A stretch of 64,000 nucleotides of DNA from Gammaproteobacteria bacterium (GCA_030832095.1 JAURJT010000060.1:106814-170813), one strand, 5' to 3'. Numbered from the stretch's first letter, positions 39,779 to 50,400 are shown. Notes: generated by a model not told the origin, from the sequence alone. Numbers and translations: made by a program.

Positions 39779-41875
39779 TCAAGTGCGTATTGTAACCAAA
39801 GCATCCAAGCAAACAGCACCCGTGTGTTGCACTAAAAACGGATTGATGTCGACGCCTTCGAGTTGGTCGCAATAAGTTAGTGCAAAGTTTGATAGTGCGA
39901 TCAGCGCATCGACTAAGGCCTGCTGGTCATAGGGTGCTTGGCCTCGCCAGCCCGTCAAAAGTTTTGAAGCACGAACCCGTTTGATTAACGCCTGTGCCGA
40001 GTCTTGCGAAAGGGGCGCTGAGGCAAAGGCAACATCTTTAAAAAGCTCGACCGAGATGCCGCCTAGGCCAAACATAATCATCGGGCCGAAGACAGGGTCT
40101 TGATGCACGCCCAAGATGGTTTCAAGCCCAGCGCCCGCCATCTGTGAAACCAACACACCCTCGATGCGTGCCTGAGGCTGGATAGTCTGGGCACGTTGTG
40201 TCACCAGGTCAAACGCGTCGGCAACCGCTTGGTCAGAAGTCAGATTTAAAATCACTCCGCCAATCTCAGTTTTATGTTGAATATCGGGCGATAGTATTTT
40301 GACAACTACCGGCATCCCAAGTGCTTTTGCCGCCGCAATCGCTTCATGGCGCGTGGAACAAGTGCGCTCTTGCAAGATAGGTAGGCCATGCTGGGCTAAC
40401 AGTTGTTTGGCTTGGGCCTCAGTTTGGACCTGTTGTAGTTTGTGTGTTGTGGCCAGTCGCGGATGAATCGGGACTAAGTGCTTGCGGCGCTGCGCGATGG
40501 TGATGCACGCATGGGCCGCAACGACTGCTCGGCTCGGATCCGTCATCACAATAAAACCATCGTTTTCAAGAGATAGACGAACTGCATCGTCTGAGGGACC
40601 AATCAAGATCAGACAGCGTGCGGGATGCTGTTGTTTAAGCGCGATCAGCGCTCGGCGCATCGATTCAAAGCGCTTGGGTGCACAAGCACTTTGAGCCATG
40701 TATAAAAATAGGGTTGACCAATTGGTCTCAGTTAAGATGATCTCCATCGTACGCGTCGTACCATCTTTGACTGCAGTTACCTGCGCGGTGGTGTCCAGCG
40801 GATTACCGATCGGTGCAAAGGGTAGTAATTCAACCATTTTTTGTATGGCAACAGGCGGCAGTTCGGGTAGCGTAATTGAATGGGTTTCGGCCGCATCTGC
40901 CATTAAAATTCCAATACCGCCCGAGACGGTGACGATACCCGCTTGATCGTTTTGCGGTACTGGCAATTTCGAACAAAAATAGGCGACATCAAGCATCTCT
41001 TCGATCGTCTGTGCCCGCCAAGCCCCGCATTCTGCAAAGATCGCGTCGTAGATCGCATCGTTACCCGCTAACGAGCCTGTGTGCGTGGCCGCAGCGGCAA
41101 TGCCCACCGACGACGTACCGACTTTCATGATGATCACAGGCTTATTGTTTTGCGCTGCTTTCAAAAGTGCGGCGCGCAGGCGATTACCATCTTGGCAGCC
41201 CTCAATCGCGGCACAGATCACCTTAGTGCCCGGGTCTTGCGCAAAATAATCGATACACTCAGCCACATCAATATGGGCTTCGTTGCCTGTTGCTACGATA
41301 CGGCTCAGCCCCATGTTGCGTTGAATCGCAATCGAGTAGGCGCACGAACCAAAGGCACCACTTTGTGTGGCGATTGATATCGTGCCGGGCGAGGGGGTGA
41401 GCGCTTCAAGCGCGGTTGAAAAGGTCGCAAAGAAGCGATTAACGACACCAACGACCCCTAAGCAATTTGGGCCTAGCAGCTTCATTCCATAACGCTTGGC
41501 GGTGGCAACTAACTGTTTTTGTGCGAGCACGCCCTCAGGCCCGACCTCTGCAAAGCCTGAGCTAAACACCTGAACAACCTTCACACCTTTTTCGCCGCAT
41601 TCTTCCAGAGCCGCTTGGCAAGCGGTCGCGGGCAAGATGATGATGGCTTGATCGACGGGGCCCGGGATATCCTTAATCGAGGCAAACGCCGGGTAGCCTT
41701 GGATCTCGGCATTACGGCTATTGACGGGATACACCTTGCCTTGAAAGCCGCCATCGCGCAAAAAGCGAATGGGCCTGCCACCTAATTTATTAGGATCAGA
41801 CGAGGCGCCTAAGATTGCGACCGTTTGAGGCTCAAACAGGCCGTGTAGTGGGTGGTTGTTGGCGGTCGTTGTCAT
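39779..41875 (-). CDS. Acyl-CoA synthetase, ADP/GDP-forming (acetate-CoA ligase family)
   Basis: A 698-residue fused alpha-beta acyl-CoA ligase. In order: CoA-binding domain ('QTVAILGASSDPNKLGGRP'), succinyl-CoA-ligase-like flavodoxin domain, and a C-terminal ATP-grasp domain ('LPILQERTCSTRHEAIAAAK', 'GMPVVVKILSPDIQHKTEIG'). 'AATHTGSLAGND' is a typical family block. The thioester energy is coupled to ATP without pyrophosphate release. Substrates in this family include acetate, pimelate and aryl acids; here it sits upstream of chaA and next to two Bug receptors, which suggests an imported carboxylate, but that is inference. Confidence 0.87.
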   Translation of the reverse strand: MTTTANNHPLHGLFEPQTVAILGASSDPNKLGGRPIRFLRDGGFQGKVYPVNSRNAEIQGYPAFASIKDIPGPVDQAIIILPATACQAALEECGEKGVKVVQVFSSGFAEVGPEGVLAQKQLVATAKRYGMKLLGPNCLGVVGVVNRFFATFSTALEALTPSPGTISIATQSGAFGSCAYSIAIQRNMGLSRIVATGNEAHIDVAECIDYFAQDPGTKVICAAIEGCQDGNRLRAALLKAAQNNKPVIIMKVGTSSVGIAAAATHTGSLAGNDAIYDAIFAECGAWRAQTIEEMLDVAYFCSKLPVPQNDQAGIVTVSGGIGILMADAAETHSITLPELPPVAIQKMVELLPFAPIGNPLDTTAQVTAVKDGTTRTMEIILTETNWSTLFLYMAQSACAPKRFESMRRALIALKQQHPARCLILIGPSDDAVRLSLENDGFIVMTDPSRAVVAAHACITIAQRRKHLVPIHPRLATTHKLQQVQTEAQAKQLLAQHGLPILQERTCSTRHEAIAAAKALGMPVVVKILSPDIQHKTEIGGVILNLTSDQAVADAFDLVTQRAQTIQPQARIEGVLVSQMAGAGLETILGVHQDPVFGPMIMFGLGGISVELFKDVAFASAPLSQDSAQALIKRVRASKLLTGWRGQAPYDQQALVDALIALSNFALTYCDQLEGVDINPFLVQHTGAVCLDALVTIRT

Positions 41876-42019
41876 AGGGTGTTGAGATGTATTGGAGTTG
41901 GTACGCTATCGTAGCGGGGTATTGCCGCATGCCACGCGATCGTGACGTTTATTGTTTCTAAGGTCATAGTGTGCGCCGGTTCTTGTGATTCGAATTAATC
42001 GTAAGGCGAAAAATGGCGT

Positions 42020-42988
42020 CTATTCAACCGTGATGCTTGCGCCTCCAGATTCGGTCAGTTGTTTTAATCGTTCGCTTTCATTTTTCAAAAATAATTTAAA
42101 TTGCTCTTGAGTTTTGTTTTCAATGACCAAGCCTGTTTTTGCGATGATGGCGTTCACCTCGGGATCGGCAATCGAAGCCTCTATCTCTTTGAATATTGTG
42201 TCTTGTAGGGGTTGCGACATTGCGCTAGGTACAAAAAAGCCAAACCAACCTCCAAACACCATATCGACGCCAAGCTCTCGAAAGGTCGGTGTATCGGGTG
42301 CGCTGGGGTGTCTTTGTGCAGAGGCAATGGCGATCGCACGTAGCTTGCCAGTGCTGACATTGCCAAGGGCAGATGTGCCGTCAAAAATCCCATGTACTTG
42401 ACCACCCAGCAAATCGTTCATGGCCGGAGAGGTTCCTTTGTAGGGAATATGAGTAATTTGGATGCCACTAGCTTTGGCAAACAGTTCGGCTGCGACATGA
42501 GGGCTCGAACCGTTGCCCGACGAGGCTAGTATTAACGCACCAGGTTTCTCACGCGCCATTTTTAAGACATCGGCCAGATCTTTATAGGGCAATTTGGCGT
42601 TGATGACCAACATGTTGGTAGAGGTGCCAATCAATAAAAGTGGCGTAAGTGAGGCTGGATCGTAGGGCAGACTTTTGCGCAGAATAGGGTTCGAGGTAAA
42701 ACCATAACTGGTGAGTAAAAGTGTGTAGCCATCAGGCGCTGCACGACTCACGTGTTGAGTACCAATAATGGTGCCACCGCCCGCGCGGTTCTCAATAATG
42801 ACTGTTTGCTCCCACTTGCGCGAGAGTTTCATGGCAATGGCTCGACCGAACACGTCTGTGACACCGCCCGCGGTGTAAGGCACGACGATGGTCACTGGTT
42901 TGTCAGGGTACGTTGCACCTTGCGCCGAGGCCGAGGCGATGAACCCGCCTAATAGTCCAACGATCAACTTGCGAGTGAGTATGCTCAT
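42020..42988 (-). CDS. Tripartite tricarboxylate transporter receptor (Bug family)
   Basis: A 322-residue periplasmic solute-binding protein. After the signal peptide ending 'SASAQG' it reads 'YPDKPVTIVVPYTAGGVTDV', the family hallmark, followed by 'ENRAGGGTIIGTQHVSRAAPDGYTL' and 'IPYKGTSPAMNDLLGG'. Bug proteins bind carboxylates, amino acids or amides. No TctA/TctB membrane genes are nearby, as is common for orphan Bugs. ATG 42988 is chosen; the frame is open to 43081 and would overlap the neighbouring receptor gene. Confidence 0.9.
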   Translation of the reverse strand: MSILTRKLIVGLLGGFIASASAQGATYPDKPVTIVVPYTAGGVTDVFGRAIAMKLSRKWEQTVIIENRAGGGTIIGTQHVSRAAPDGYTLLLTSYGFTSNPILRKSLPYDPASLTPLLLIGTSTNMLVINAKLPYKDLADVLKMAREKPGALILASSGNGSSPHVAAELFAKASGIQITHIPYKGTSPAMNDLLGGQVHGIFDGTSALGNVSTGKLRAIAIASAQRHPSAPDTPTFRELGVDMVFGGWFGFFVPSAMSQPLQDTIFKEIEASIADPEVNAIIAKTGLVIENKTQEQFKLFLKNESERLKQLTESGGASITVE

Positions 42989-43038
42989 CGGCTTTGTCAG
43001 GTTTTGGTTGTTCTGGGCAGCGTAGTGACGGAGTTGTT

Positions 43039-44070
43039 TCAGTTCGCAGTCGCGCGCGACTGATCGATGATTTTTTTCCATTTGGCAGATTCAGACCGAA
43101 TCAGAGCATCCATCGCCTCAGGGGTACTGCCTTTTTCGGTTGCGCCATTTTGAGCAAATTGTTCGCGTACCGCTGGCAGCTTTAGTACGATATTGATTTC
43201 TCGATTCAGTCGCTCGATGATGGGGCGAGGCGTACCTGCAGGCGCGGTGATGTAGTTGACCGGAGCTGCGGCAAAGCCAGGTAATGTGTCAGCGATGGGA
43301 GGCAGCTGTGGCAAGATTGGATTGCGTTCAAGCGTTGAGATTGCCAGTGCCTTGACGTTATTCGCTTTGATTTGCGGCAGATAAACAGACACGGTATCAA
43401 TGGTCATTTGAATCGATCCGCCTAACACTTCGGTAATCGCAGCCCCCGAACCTTTATATGGCACGTGCACGATATCGATACCCGCCATCGACTTAAACAG
43501 TTCACCCGCGAGGTGGCTTGACGAACCAATGCCAGAACTTGCAAAGTTAATCGTGCCGGGTTTAGCCTTGGCCAGTGCGATTAATTCTGCAACCGAATTC
43601 ACCGGCAAGTTTTTATTCACCACCAAGACGTTGCTGCCCTCAATCACTTGCGAGACTGAAGCAAAACTCTTAAGTGCGTCGTAGGGCATCTTTTCCATCA
43701 GGTGGGGGTTAGTCATCTGTTGGCCAGGCGTTGCATACAGCAAGGTGTAGCCATCGGGTGGCGCATTAGCGACGATATTGGCACCGAGAGTGCCGCCTGC
43801 GCCAGGTTTGTAATCAATGATGATGGGCTGGCCGAGCCGCTGCCCAAGAGGTTCGGCAATGATTCGAGCGTTGTTATCGGCCCCGCCACCCGCCGCAAAC
43901 GGCAAGATTAAACGGATAGGCTTAGTTGGGTAGGGCGGTTGCTGTGCCAGCGCCGCGCTAGAAAAGGCCAGCCATGCAGGCAAAGCCAAGCAAACCGGCA
44001 AGGCCAGCAATGCTGCGGCAAGGCGTCGACAAAGCGGCCGCGCAATCGAATAGAAACCGAATGGGCTCAT
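43039..44070 (-). CDS. Tripartite tricarboxylate transporter receptor (Bug family), second copy
   Basis: A 343-residue Bug receptor whose signal peptide is long and ends 'SSAALAQQ'. It reads 'YPTKPIRLILPFAAGGGADN' and 'HVPYKGSGAAITEVLGGSIQ'. Although it is tandem with the gene at 42020-42988, the two differ clearly in sequence, so it is not a recent duplicate. It is upstream in transcription and separated by 50 bp from the next Bug start. Ligand unknown. Confidence 0.9.
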   Translation of the reverse strand: MSPFGFYSIARPLCRRLAAALLALPVCLALPAWLAFSSAALAQQPPYPTKPIRLILPFAAGGGADNNARIIAEPLGQRLGQPIIIDYKPGAGGTLGANIVANAPPDGYTLLYATPGQQMTNPHLMEKMPYDALKSFASVSQVIEGSNVLVVNKNLPVNSVAELIALAKAKPGTINFASSGIGSSSHLAGELFKSMAGIDIVHVPYKGSGAAITEVLGGSIQMTIDTVSVYLPQIKANNVKALAISTLERNPILPQLPPIADTLPGFAAAPVNYITAPAGTPRPIIERLNREINIVLKLPAVREQFAQNGATEKGSTPEAMDALIRSESAKWKKIIDQSRATAN

Positions 44071-44192
44071 GACGTTTTATCTCCGTTTATATTAAGCGCT
44101 GACGTTAGGGTAGGCGCTTAGTTTTTTTGTGTTTGGAGTAATGATAACGTCAAAGTCCGTTCACGCACGCTTAACTTCAGAGGATATTTTTG

Positions 44193-44232
44193 CAAAAAAA
44201 AACCAAAGGTTGGATGGGTGTCCAACTTTTGG
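44193..44232 (-). terminator. Rho-independent terminator of tRNA-Thr
   Basis: On the minus strand, a 12-bp stem, CCAAAAGTTGGA with TCCAACCTTTGG (one wobble), around a six-base loop, followed by nine T residues. It begins 31 bp after the tRNA 3' end. Confidence 0.88.
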
Positions 44233-44262
44233 GGTGCAGTTCACGATCTGTATAAAAAGTTT

Positions 44263-44338
44263 TGGTGCCAATGGACGGAATCGAACTGTCGACCTTCTCA
44301 TTACGAATGAGCTGCTCTACCAACTGAGCTACACCGGC
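44263..44338 (-). tRNA. tRNA-Thr (anticodon CGU)
   Basis: A 76-nt tRNA with the 3' CCA encoded. The acceptor arm GCCGGTG pairs with CATTGGC; the D arm GCTCAGTTGGTAGAGC, the anticodon stem CTCAT/ATGAG with CGT in the loop, and the T arm GACAGTTCGATTCCGTC are all complete. The sequence closely resembles E. coli thrW, also CGU. Confidence 0.95.
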
Positions 44339-44348
44339 TTGGTCAAAA

Positions 44349-44376
44349 ATTATATCAGAGCTCGCAGAGAGGTCAT
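44349..44376 (-). promoter_or_regulatory. Promoter of tRNA-Thr
   Basis: On the minus strand, ATGACC at 44371-44376 (four of six matches to TTGACA), a 16-bp spacer and a perfect TATAAT at 44349-44354, ending ten bases before the tRNA. The arrangement is right for a stable-RNA promoter. Confidence 0.5.
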
Positions 44377-44387
44377 TTCGGGCTACG

Positions 44388-45080
44388 TTAGGCGCCTTTT
44401 TTTGTGATTGTCGCCGACTTGTGGAACTGCGCTTCGAACGCTTCAAGGGTCAAGGGCTTATAAAACGCATAGCCTTGAAAAGAGCGGCAGCCAGCTTGCA
44501 CCAGCAGGCTTAGCTGTTCTTTAGTTTCTACCCCCTCAGTGATGACGTTCAGCAAGGTTCGATGTAATCGATCATAAAACAATCTGCGATTAGGCAACCC
44601 CGTTAACGGATCAAGAAACGCCAGATCATAAATCTGTTGTTCAGCAATCTTTCTTTCAGTAATGTCGCGCTGTATCGAAACCCAATGCGTAAATTGACCT
44701 GCGTCATTTGGCAGTGGAAAGATATTCAACTCTTGCCAGAACGTCTCTCCATTCTTTTTATAGTTCAAGACCTCTTCTCGAACCGGTTGCCAAGCCGTTA
44801 GGCCTGTTCGAACGCGTGCTAAGGTCGCCAGATCGGTCTGAGGGCCTTGCAAGATTCTAGGATTTTGACTAACGATTTCTTTTTGGCGATAACCCGTGGC
44901 TGTTAAAAACGTTTGGTTCGCATAAATAATGTAGGGTCCAGGCTGATCGATGGGCTCGGCGAGGCTGATTAAAATCGAGTCATTTGAGTGCTCAATGATT
45001 CGATTGGTGACATTTTGCGATAGCACCAAATTTTGATCTAACTGATCGTTTGGTGGCAAGTTCGGATCCAATGTGTTCAC
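44388..45080 (-). CDS. PAS protein with collapsed GGDEF-EAL remnant
   Basis: A ~230-residue protein. It starts with a PAS/PAC module ('IIEHSNDSILISLA', 'GYRQKEIVSQNPRILQG', 'WVSIQRDITERKIAEQQIYDL') and then the first ~20 residues of a GGDEF domain ('LDPLTGLPNRRLFYDRLHRT'). The next residues, 'VITEGVETKEQLSLLVQAGC', are the last ~45 residues of an EAL domain. The catalytic GGDEF and EAL cores are absent while the frame is intact, so an internal deletion of about 350-400 codons is inferred. It cannot make or degrade cyclic di-GMP. GTG 45080 (weak AGG) is chosen as start; GTG 45122 is possible. Confidence 0.75.
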   Translation of the reverse strand: MNTLDPNLPPNDQLDQNLVLSQNVTNRIIEHSNDSILISLAEPIDQPGPYIIYANQTFLTATGYRQKEIVSQNPRILQGPQTDLATLARVRTGLTAWQPVREEVLNYKKNGETFWQELNIFPLPNDAGQFTHWVSIQRDITERKIAEQQIYDLAFLDPLTGLPNRRLFYDRLHRTLLNVITEGVETKEQLSLLVQAGCRSFQGYAFYKPLTLEAFEAQFHKSATITKKGA

Positions 45081-45183
45081 AAGAGCCTGCCATTTAACTG
45101 AAACGGTTATCCCTATAAACACTAGGGCTATTCGATAGTAGGCGAGTTTTTACTTCTTTTTATTTTTTTGGCTAAAAAGTCTT

Positions 45184-47499
45184 TCATTTTGTCGATTCGC
45201 GCACTTTACTGAGGTCTCTTGAGGCGACCGCTCCTCTGACTTCGATCTTGATGCGATCCAGAATCATGCCCGCGTCATCACGCAAGGCGATCTCGTGCTG
45301 CCCGGGCCAAGGTTGCCAAGTTGTGTGTTCGCCACCCGACAACGCTTTGTCATTGATCGTCCAGTGCAACGAATGTTGAGCACCAAACTGCTCTGCTTTG
45401 AGCGCAACGTGTTGGGCAGTGTTGGGGATGTCGGGGTCAAGTGCCAAAATCGTACCCTGAGTCGGCATCACGATTCTTGCGTTGGGTTTGGTGGTCGTTA
45501 GGTTGGTTGGGCCTAGCTGAGCGAACTGAGGATCGGTGCGATTCAGTGTGAAGAGTGCTTGCTCGGTACCGTGGATAAACCACTCTCGATGTGGCGCCTC
45601 AAGGTGCTTGCCAGTCTCGTTGGTCAGCTCAACGGTTTGACTGATGACATTGGGCGGTGGTTGCGCAGGCTGACTCGATTTATCGCGGTGCAGGTACGAC
45701 ATGATGTCTGCCCATACCGGCGCAGCGCCGGTGGTACCGCTAACATCCCACATGGGTGCACCATTGGCATTACCCACCCACACGCCAACGGTGTAATGCT
45801 CTGAATAACCTAACGCCCAGTTATCGCGCATGTCTTTGCTGGTGCCGGTTTTCACGGCGCTCCAAAAACGCGTGTTCAAGATGCTGTCTGTGCCAAAGGT
45901 GCCGGCCCGCGCGTAGGGATCACTCAACATATCGCTCACAATAAAGGCAGCAGGCGCATCAAGGGCTTGGTGCGCAACGCTGAGCGGTGACGAGCGCTCG
46001 AGGCTGAGCTCGCCACGCGCTGGGCCAAGCAGAGCAGTCAGTGGTGTGTAGCGCCCGGCGTTTGCCAGTGTTCGATAGGCATTGCTTAAATTCAGTAGTG
46101 AGACCTCTGCGCTGCCGAGTGCGAGGCTGTAGCCGTAATAATCACCCGATTGCTTTAAGGGCAAACCAACACGCTTTAACTGTTGCGCGAAGGCCTCTGG
46201 GGTGACCATCATCAATGTGCGTACCGCGGGTAGGTTCAGCGAGGCCGCTAACGCGGTGCGGGTCGAGACCCAGCCTTTGAATGAGTGATCGTAGTTTTGA
46301 GGGATATACAGCCCAGCCCCGGTTTGAAGCTGCGCACTCGAATCATCTAGCAAACTCGCAGCCGTGAGGCGTTGCTCAGCAATGGCTTGGGCATAGAGAA
46401 AAGGCTTTAAGGTCGAACCGGGTTGTCGTAAGGCGAGCACACTATCAACGTGTTGGGCCTTGCTTAGCGCGCCAGATGACCCAACCCAGGCCAAGATTTC
46501 GCCCGTTTTGTTGTCTAACACGATCACGCCTCCATCCTCGACATGGCGTTTGCGTAGCTCGCGCAACTGGCCTTGTAGCGCTTGAACAGCCACGCGTTGC
46601 GTCGAGGCGTCTATGGTCGTTTGGATTGAGGCGCTGAGGGGTATGGCGGGTGAGTTCGAGCGCCGCCCTTCGGCGACACTGTAGCGCGCCACCTGTGGAG
46701 CAATCCCGGTGCTTGGTTCAAAGGCCTTGCGTTGCAGCGCTTGGTAAACGCTCTGCTCAAGCCCGTCGCACACGGTCGCAGGCGCGTTTGCTTCGATTAA
46801 ACGCAGCACTCCACACGCGCGGCGGGAAACTTCAGAGGGTGCTGCATTTGGGCCACGTACCAACGCAGCGGCGATTGCAGCGTCTTGATTATTTAGACCC
46901 TGCGCTGCTTTGCCGAACAAGGTTTGGCTCAAAGCGTCAATCCCAACGGTTTCGCCTCGAAAGGGTACTAAGTTGAGGTACGCCTCAAGAATTTGGTCTT
47001 TACGCCATTTCCGTTCAAGCCATTCTGCTGAGATTGACTGCTCAACTTTTTTTGTGAGTGTGCGCCCCGTTTTTTTGCTTTTTAAGTCATCGTCTAGTAA
47101 GCCAACCAATTGCATGGTCAACGTCGAAGCCCCACGGGTTTTTTGATTCCAAAGGTTGCCCCAAGCAGCAGAGGACACTGCGCGCCAGTCGATGCCGCTA
47201 TGCTCGTAAAAGCGCTTATCCTCACTGAGCAAAATTGCCTGACGAAAAGCGGGGGACACTGCCTCAAGTGCAATCCATTGTCCCCGTCGCACGCCCTGAT
47301 TCGTACGAACTCGATGAATGAGTTCACCGTGTCGATCTAGGATACGCATGTCAGAGGGCTCATGCGAGGCTTTCACCTCAGCAAACGACGGTAACTCTTG
47401 GGCGACTGCCTTACCCGTGACCAGGGCAACAGTCAGTACAGAGAGACAAAGCACTCTATTGATCGCGCTCCAAAGGCCACGCGTGGGGCGCGAAGTCAT
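45184..47499 (-). CDS. pbpC: Penicillin-binding protein 1C
   Basis: A 771-residue bifunctional class A PBP. Signal or anchor peptide, then the GT51 transglycosylase domain ('LLSEDKRFYEHSGIDWRA', 'GASTLTMQLVGLL'), then the transpeptidase with SxxK in 'RQPGSTLKPF' (Ser ~360), SxN in 'ALAASLNLPAVRT' and KTG in 'AVKTGTSKDMRDNWALGY', and the C-terminal PbpC-specific beta domain. The second GT motif and catalytic Glu are intact. It overlaps the alpha-2-macroglobulin gene by 4 bp, the common PbpC-YfhM pairing. Confidence 0.93.
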   Translation of the reverse strand: MTSRPTRGLWSAINRVLCLSVLTVALVTGKAVAQELPSFAEVKASHEPSDMRILDRHGELIHRVRTNQGVRRGQWIALEAVSPAFRQAILLSEDKRFYEHSGIDWRAVSSAAWGNLWNQKTRGASTLTMQLVGLLDDDLKSKKTGRTLTKKVEQSISAEWLERKWRKDQILEAYLNLVPFRGETVGIDALSQTLFGKAAQGLNNQDAAIAAALVRGPNAAPSEVSRRACGVLRLIEANAPATVCDGLEQSVYQALQRKAFEPSTGIAPQVARYSVAEGRRSNSPAIPLSASIQTTIDASTQRVAVQALQGQLRELRKRHVEDGGVIVLDNKTGEILAWVGSSGALSKAQHVDSVLALRQPGSTLKPFLYAQAIAEQRLTAASLLDDSSAQLQTGAGLYIPQNYDHSFKGWVSTRTALAASLNLPAVRTLMMVTPEAFAQQLKRVGLPLKQSGDYYGYSLALGSAEVSLLNLSNAYRTLANAGRYTPLTALLGPARGELSLERSSPLSVAHQALDAPAAFIVSDMLSDPYARAGTFGTDSILNTRFWSAVKTGTSKDMRDNWALGYSEHYTVGVWVGNANGAPMWDVSGTTGAAPVWADIMSYLHRDKSSQPAQPPPNVISQTVELTNETGKHLEAPHREWFIHGTEQALFTLNRTDPQFAQLGPTNLTTTKPNARIVMPTQGTILALDPDIPNTAQHVALKAEQFGAQHSLHWTINDKALSGGEHTTWQPWPGQHEIALRDDAGMILDRIKIEVRGAVASRDLSKVRESTK

Positions 47500-50400
47500 C
47501 GTACAACGACCGGCGCGTTTGGCGTTTCACCAAACATTTCAGGGGCGTACATTGCTTCAACTCGTGAGGCGGGTAACGAGAAGGTGCCGGCGTTATTTAA
47601 ACGAATGGTGTATTGAAGCTTTGAAACACCTTCAGGTACATATTCGTAATACGCTTTGAGCGCTTCGAGACCGCGCTCTTGGTAGGCAAGCCACGCCTTA
47701 GCCTGCGCTTGTTGGCCCGTTGTCGCCATTTGCGAGTCACGCCCCAGGCCGCTACCCAGAATCGTTGCACCCGCCGGAATAGCATCCGTTAAGGCGACCC
47801 AGGTCATCGCACTTGAAGCGTTGAACTCAAGGGTGACTCGCAAGATGTCGCCACGGCTAAAGGTCCCAGGCGGGAGAGTTTTGTCTGCTTGTTCAATCGG
47901 GCTGACCGAGCGTTTGATTTGGAAGCCAGCAAATTGGGGTGCCGTGAGTGGTATCGCCGCTAACGATTGGATGCCGACCCAAGGTCGCCCCGAGCCCTGA
48001 GGGGTAATTTTCAGTGTCTCGGTCTTTTCACCGAGTGGCCAGGCGAGCAGTATGTTGCCAGAGCTTTCTTTTGATAAGTCAACCGTACCCTGTGCATTGC
48101 CAAGCTTGGCGCTGAATGGGCCTGTGACCGCTGTCGACTCGTAGACTTTGGCAAATTGCTCGAGCGCCAAACTACCCCACAGGTTTGCCGTGGTGGTAGA
48201 CCAAGCCCCTTTCTGTTGCCGCGCGATGAGCCCTGTGACCAGGCGCCCCGAGTCGGCTTTCCAGGCCGGATCCGTTAAGGTCAATAGCGTTAGACGTGCA
48301 GCATTCACGTCTCCATTTTGCATCAGCCACCACCAGGCATCAGCGCGCTCAGTGTTAAAGCCTGCGCGCGAGCCTTGAAATGCCAAGCGACTGCGCAAGA
48401 CTTGATTGGCTTGGGCGCGGTGCTGTTCACGCCCTTTGAGATTCGGCATGCGATTGAGGATGTTGAGCCAGTCAATCACTGCGTGCGTTGGCCATTTTCC
48501 TGGTGAGATCTCGATTGACTCAAGCATTTGAGGTTGGGCTTGGCCGTAACGCGAAAGTGCCTCAAGCGCGGCAAGCTTACGTACCTTTAGGTCGGCTAGG
48601 CTGCTCAACGATTGACGTTCGATTTTGCCTTGAACAAAATCGCTTAGGCCTTCGAGCATGGGGGTAGTCAAGCTCGGTGGAATTGCAAAGTTGGAGTCGA
48701 GGGTGCTGGCCTCGTGTGCGGCACTTAATAAATAGGCTGTTAAGGTATCGCTACCGCGGTTGCGGTCGCCGGCTCGAGTTGGAAAGTAAGTCGCTAGGCC
48801 ATCGCTATCCAGGTAGCCTGGCAATTGCGTCAGCAGATCTGACCATAGAGTGTGGTCGCGCATGCCCAGCGCCTTACTGGCACTCTGTTCAAGACACGAA
48901 AATGGGTAACTCGCCAGCCATGCCTGCACACTGGGCAACCCTTGCGCCAAACTGCGACTGAACGATAGTCTGATGCCGCCACGCTGTGCGAGTGCAGCGC
49001 TTGGCGCTTTGATCTCAAGCGAGTGTGGTCCCTCGAGTTGTAGCAGTGTCGCCTGTTGAACGGTCACGGGTACTGCAGCCGTCACGCGCTGCTTCATACT
49101 CAAGTTATCTTGTACCTGACTGAGCGAATCTCTCGCGCGAAGCTGCCAAATGAAGGTGTCCAACATTGGTTGCGTGGTTTGCTGATCAACCGCCACTGAC
49201 CAAGTGACTTGGCCGGCTGCACGTGGCTCAAGCTCTAGCGACTGAGACGGCAAGCTTAACCTTTGATGGCTGGCCTCAACCACTAACTTCATCGGTTTGT
49301 CGGTGGTGTTGCGCAAGGTCACTTGGGCTTCATACTGATCGCCTTCTCGAACCAAGGGTGGAAAGCCGCTGATGATTTGTAAATCTTGGGTGCTTTGAAT
49401 GGTCGTTTTACCAGTGCCAAATAATCCTGTCGAGGCATCAGCGATCGCCACAATCTCAAAGCTTGTAAGCGCATCATTCAAGGGCACGGTTATTTGCGCT
49501 TGTCCTTTTTCATCCAGCACAATTTTTGGATTCCATAGCAACAAAGTATCCAAGAGCTCGCGGGTCGGATTGCGCCCACCACCGCCGCCAGCCGGCACAG
49601 CTTTGCGTCCATAATGGCGGCGTCCAATAATTTCCATTTGCGCCGTTGAGGTGGCAACACCCCAAGCGCGAGGTACAAGCATCCCCTCGAGTAAATTCCA
49701 GCTTTTATTGGGCATCAACTCAAGCAAAGCCCGATCGACCGCAGCGAGGGCAATTTCAGCGTGTGCAGCTGGCTGTTGATTGGGTAAAGTCACCGTCACG
49801 GTGACTTGAGCTTTGTCGCGCACGGTATAGCTCGTGCGATCAGTTTGCACCTTGACGTTTAAACGATGCGCGGCATCGCCCACCTGAATCGAACCCATGC
49901 CAAACCGATACGTGGGCTTACTGAGATCAACCATCGAGGTCGGCGCAACAAAGTCGTCGTTATCGGGATTTGAGTAGTCTGCCCACCACTTAGTCGGTGT
50001 GCGATAGCCCCAGGTAAAAAAGCTATACCAAGGCACCGTGCGTAAGCGACCTCGCAAGGCGAGCACGCTGACGTATACGTTGGGGCTCCAGCCAGCTTTG
50101 ACTTCGATTGCAATGGTGGGGTCATCGCCCTTGAGTTCGACCACGCGCGTTTCTAAGATGCCTTCTCGTTCAATCGCCACCAAGGCGGTCGCTTGGCGAA
50201 AGGGCATACGCACCTGAAATTTAGCAATCTCGCCTGGTTGATACGTTTTTTTCTCAGGCAGCACATCCATTCTGTCGTGATCGTCAGCGCCAAACCAGAT
50301 CTCACCTTGACGTGTCACATACACCGAGGTCGCGGCTTGAATTTGATTACCTGCAGCATCTTTTGCTGTCACAATTAATTCGACTTCACCGGGCTGCTCA

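Noticed and set aside
44129..44407. 92-codon plus-strand frame
   Set aside because: It overlaps tRNA-Thr and its terminator on the opposite strand, so it is a chance frame.
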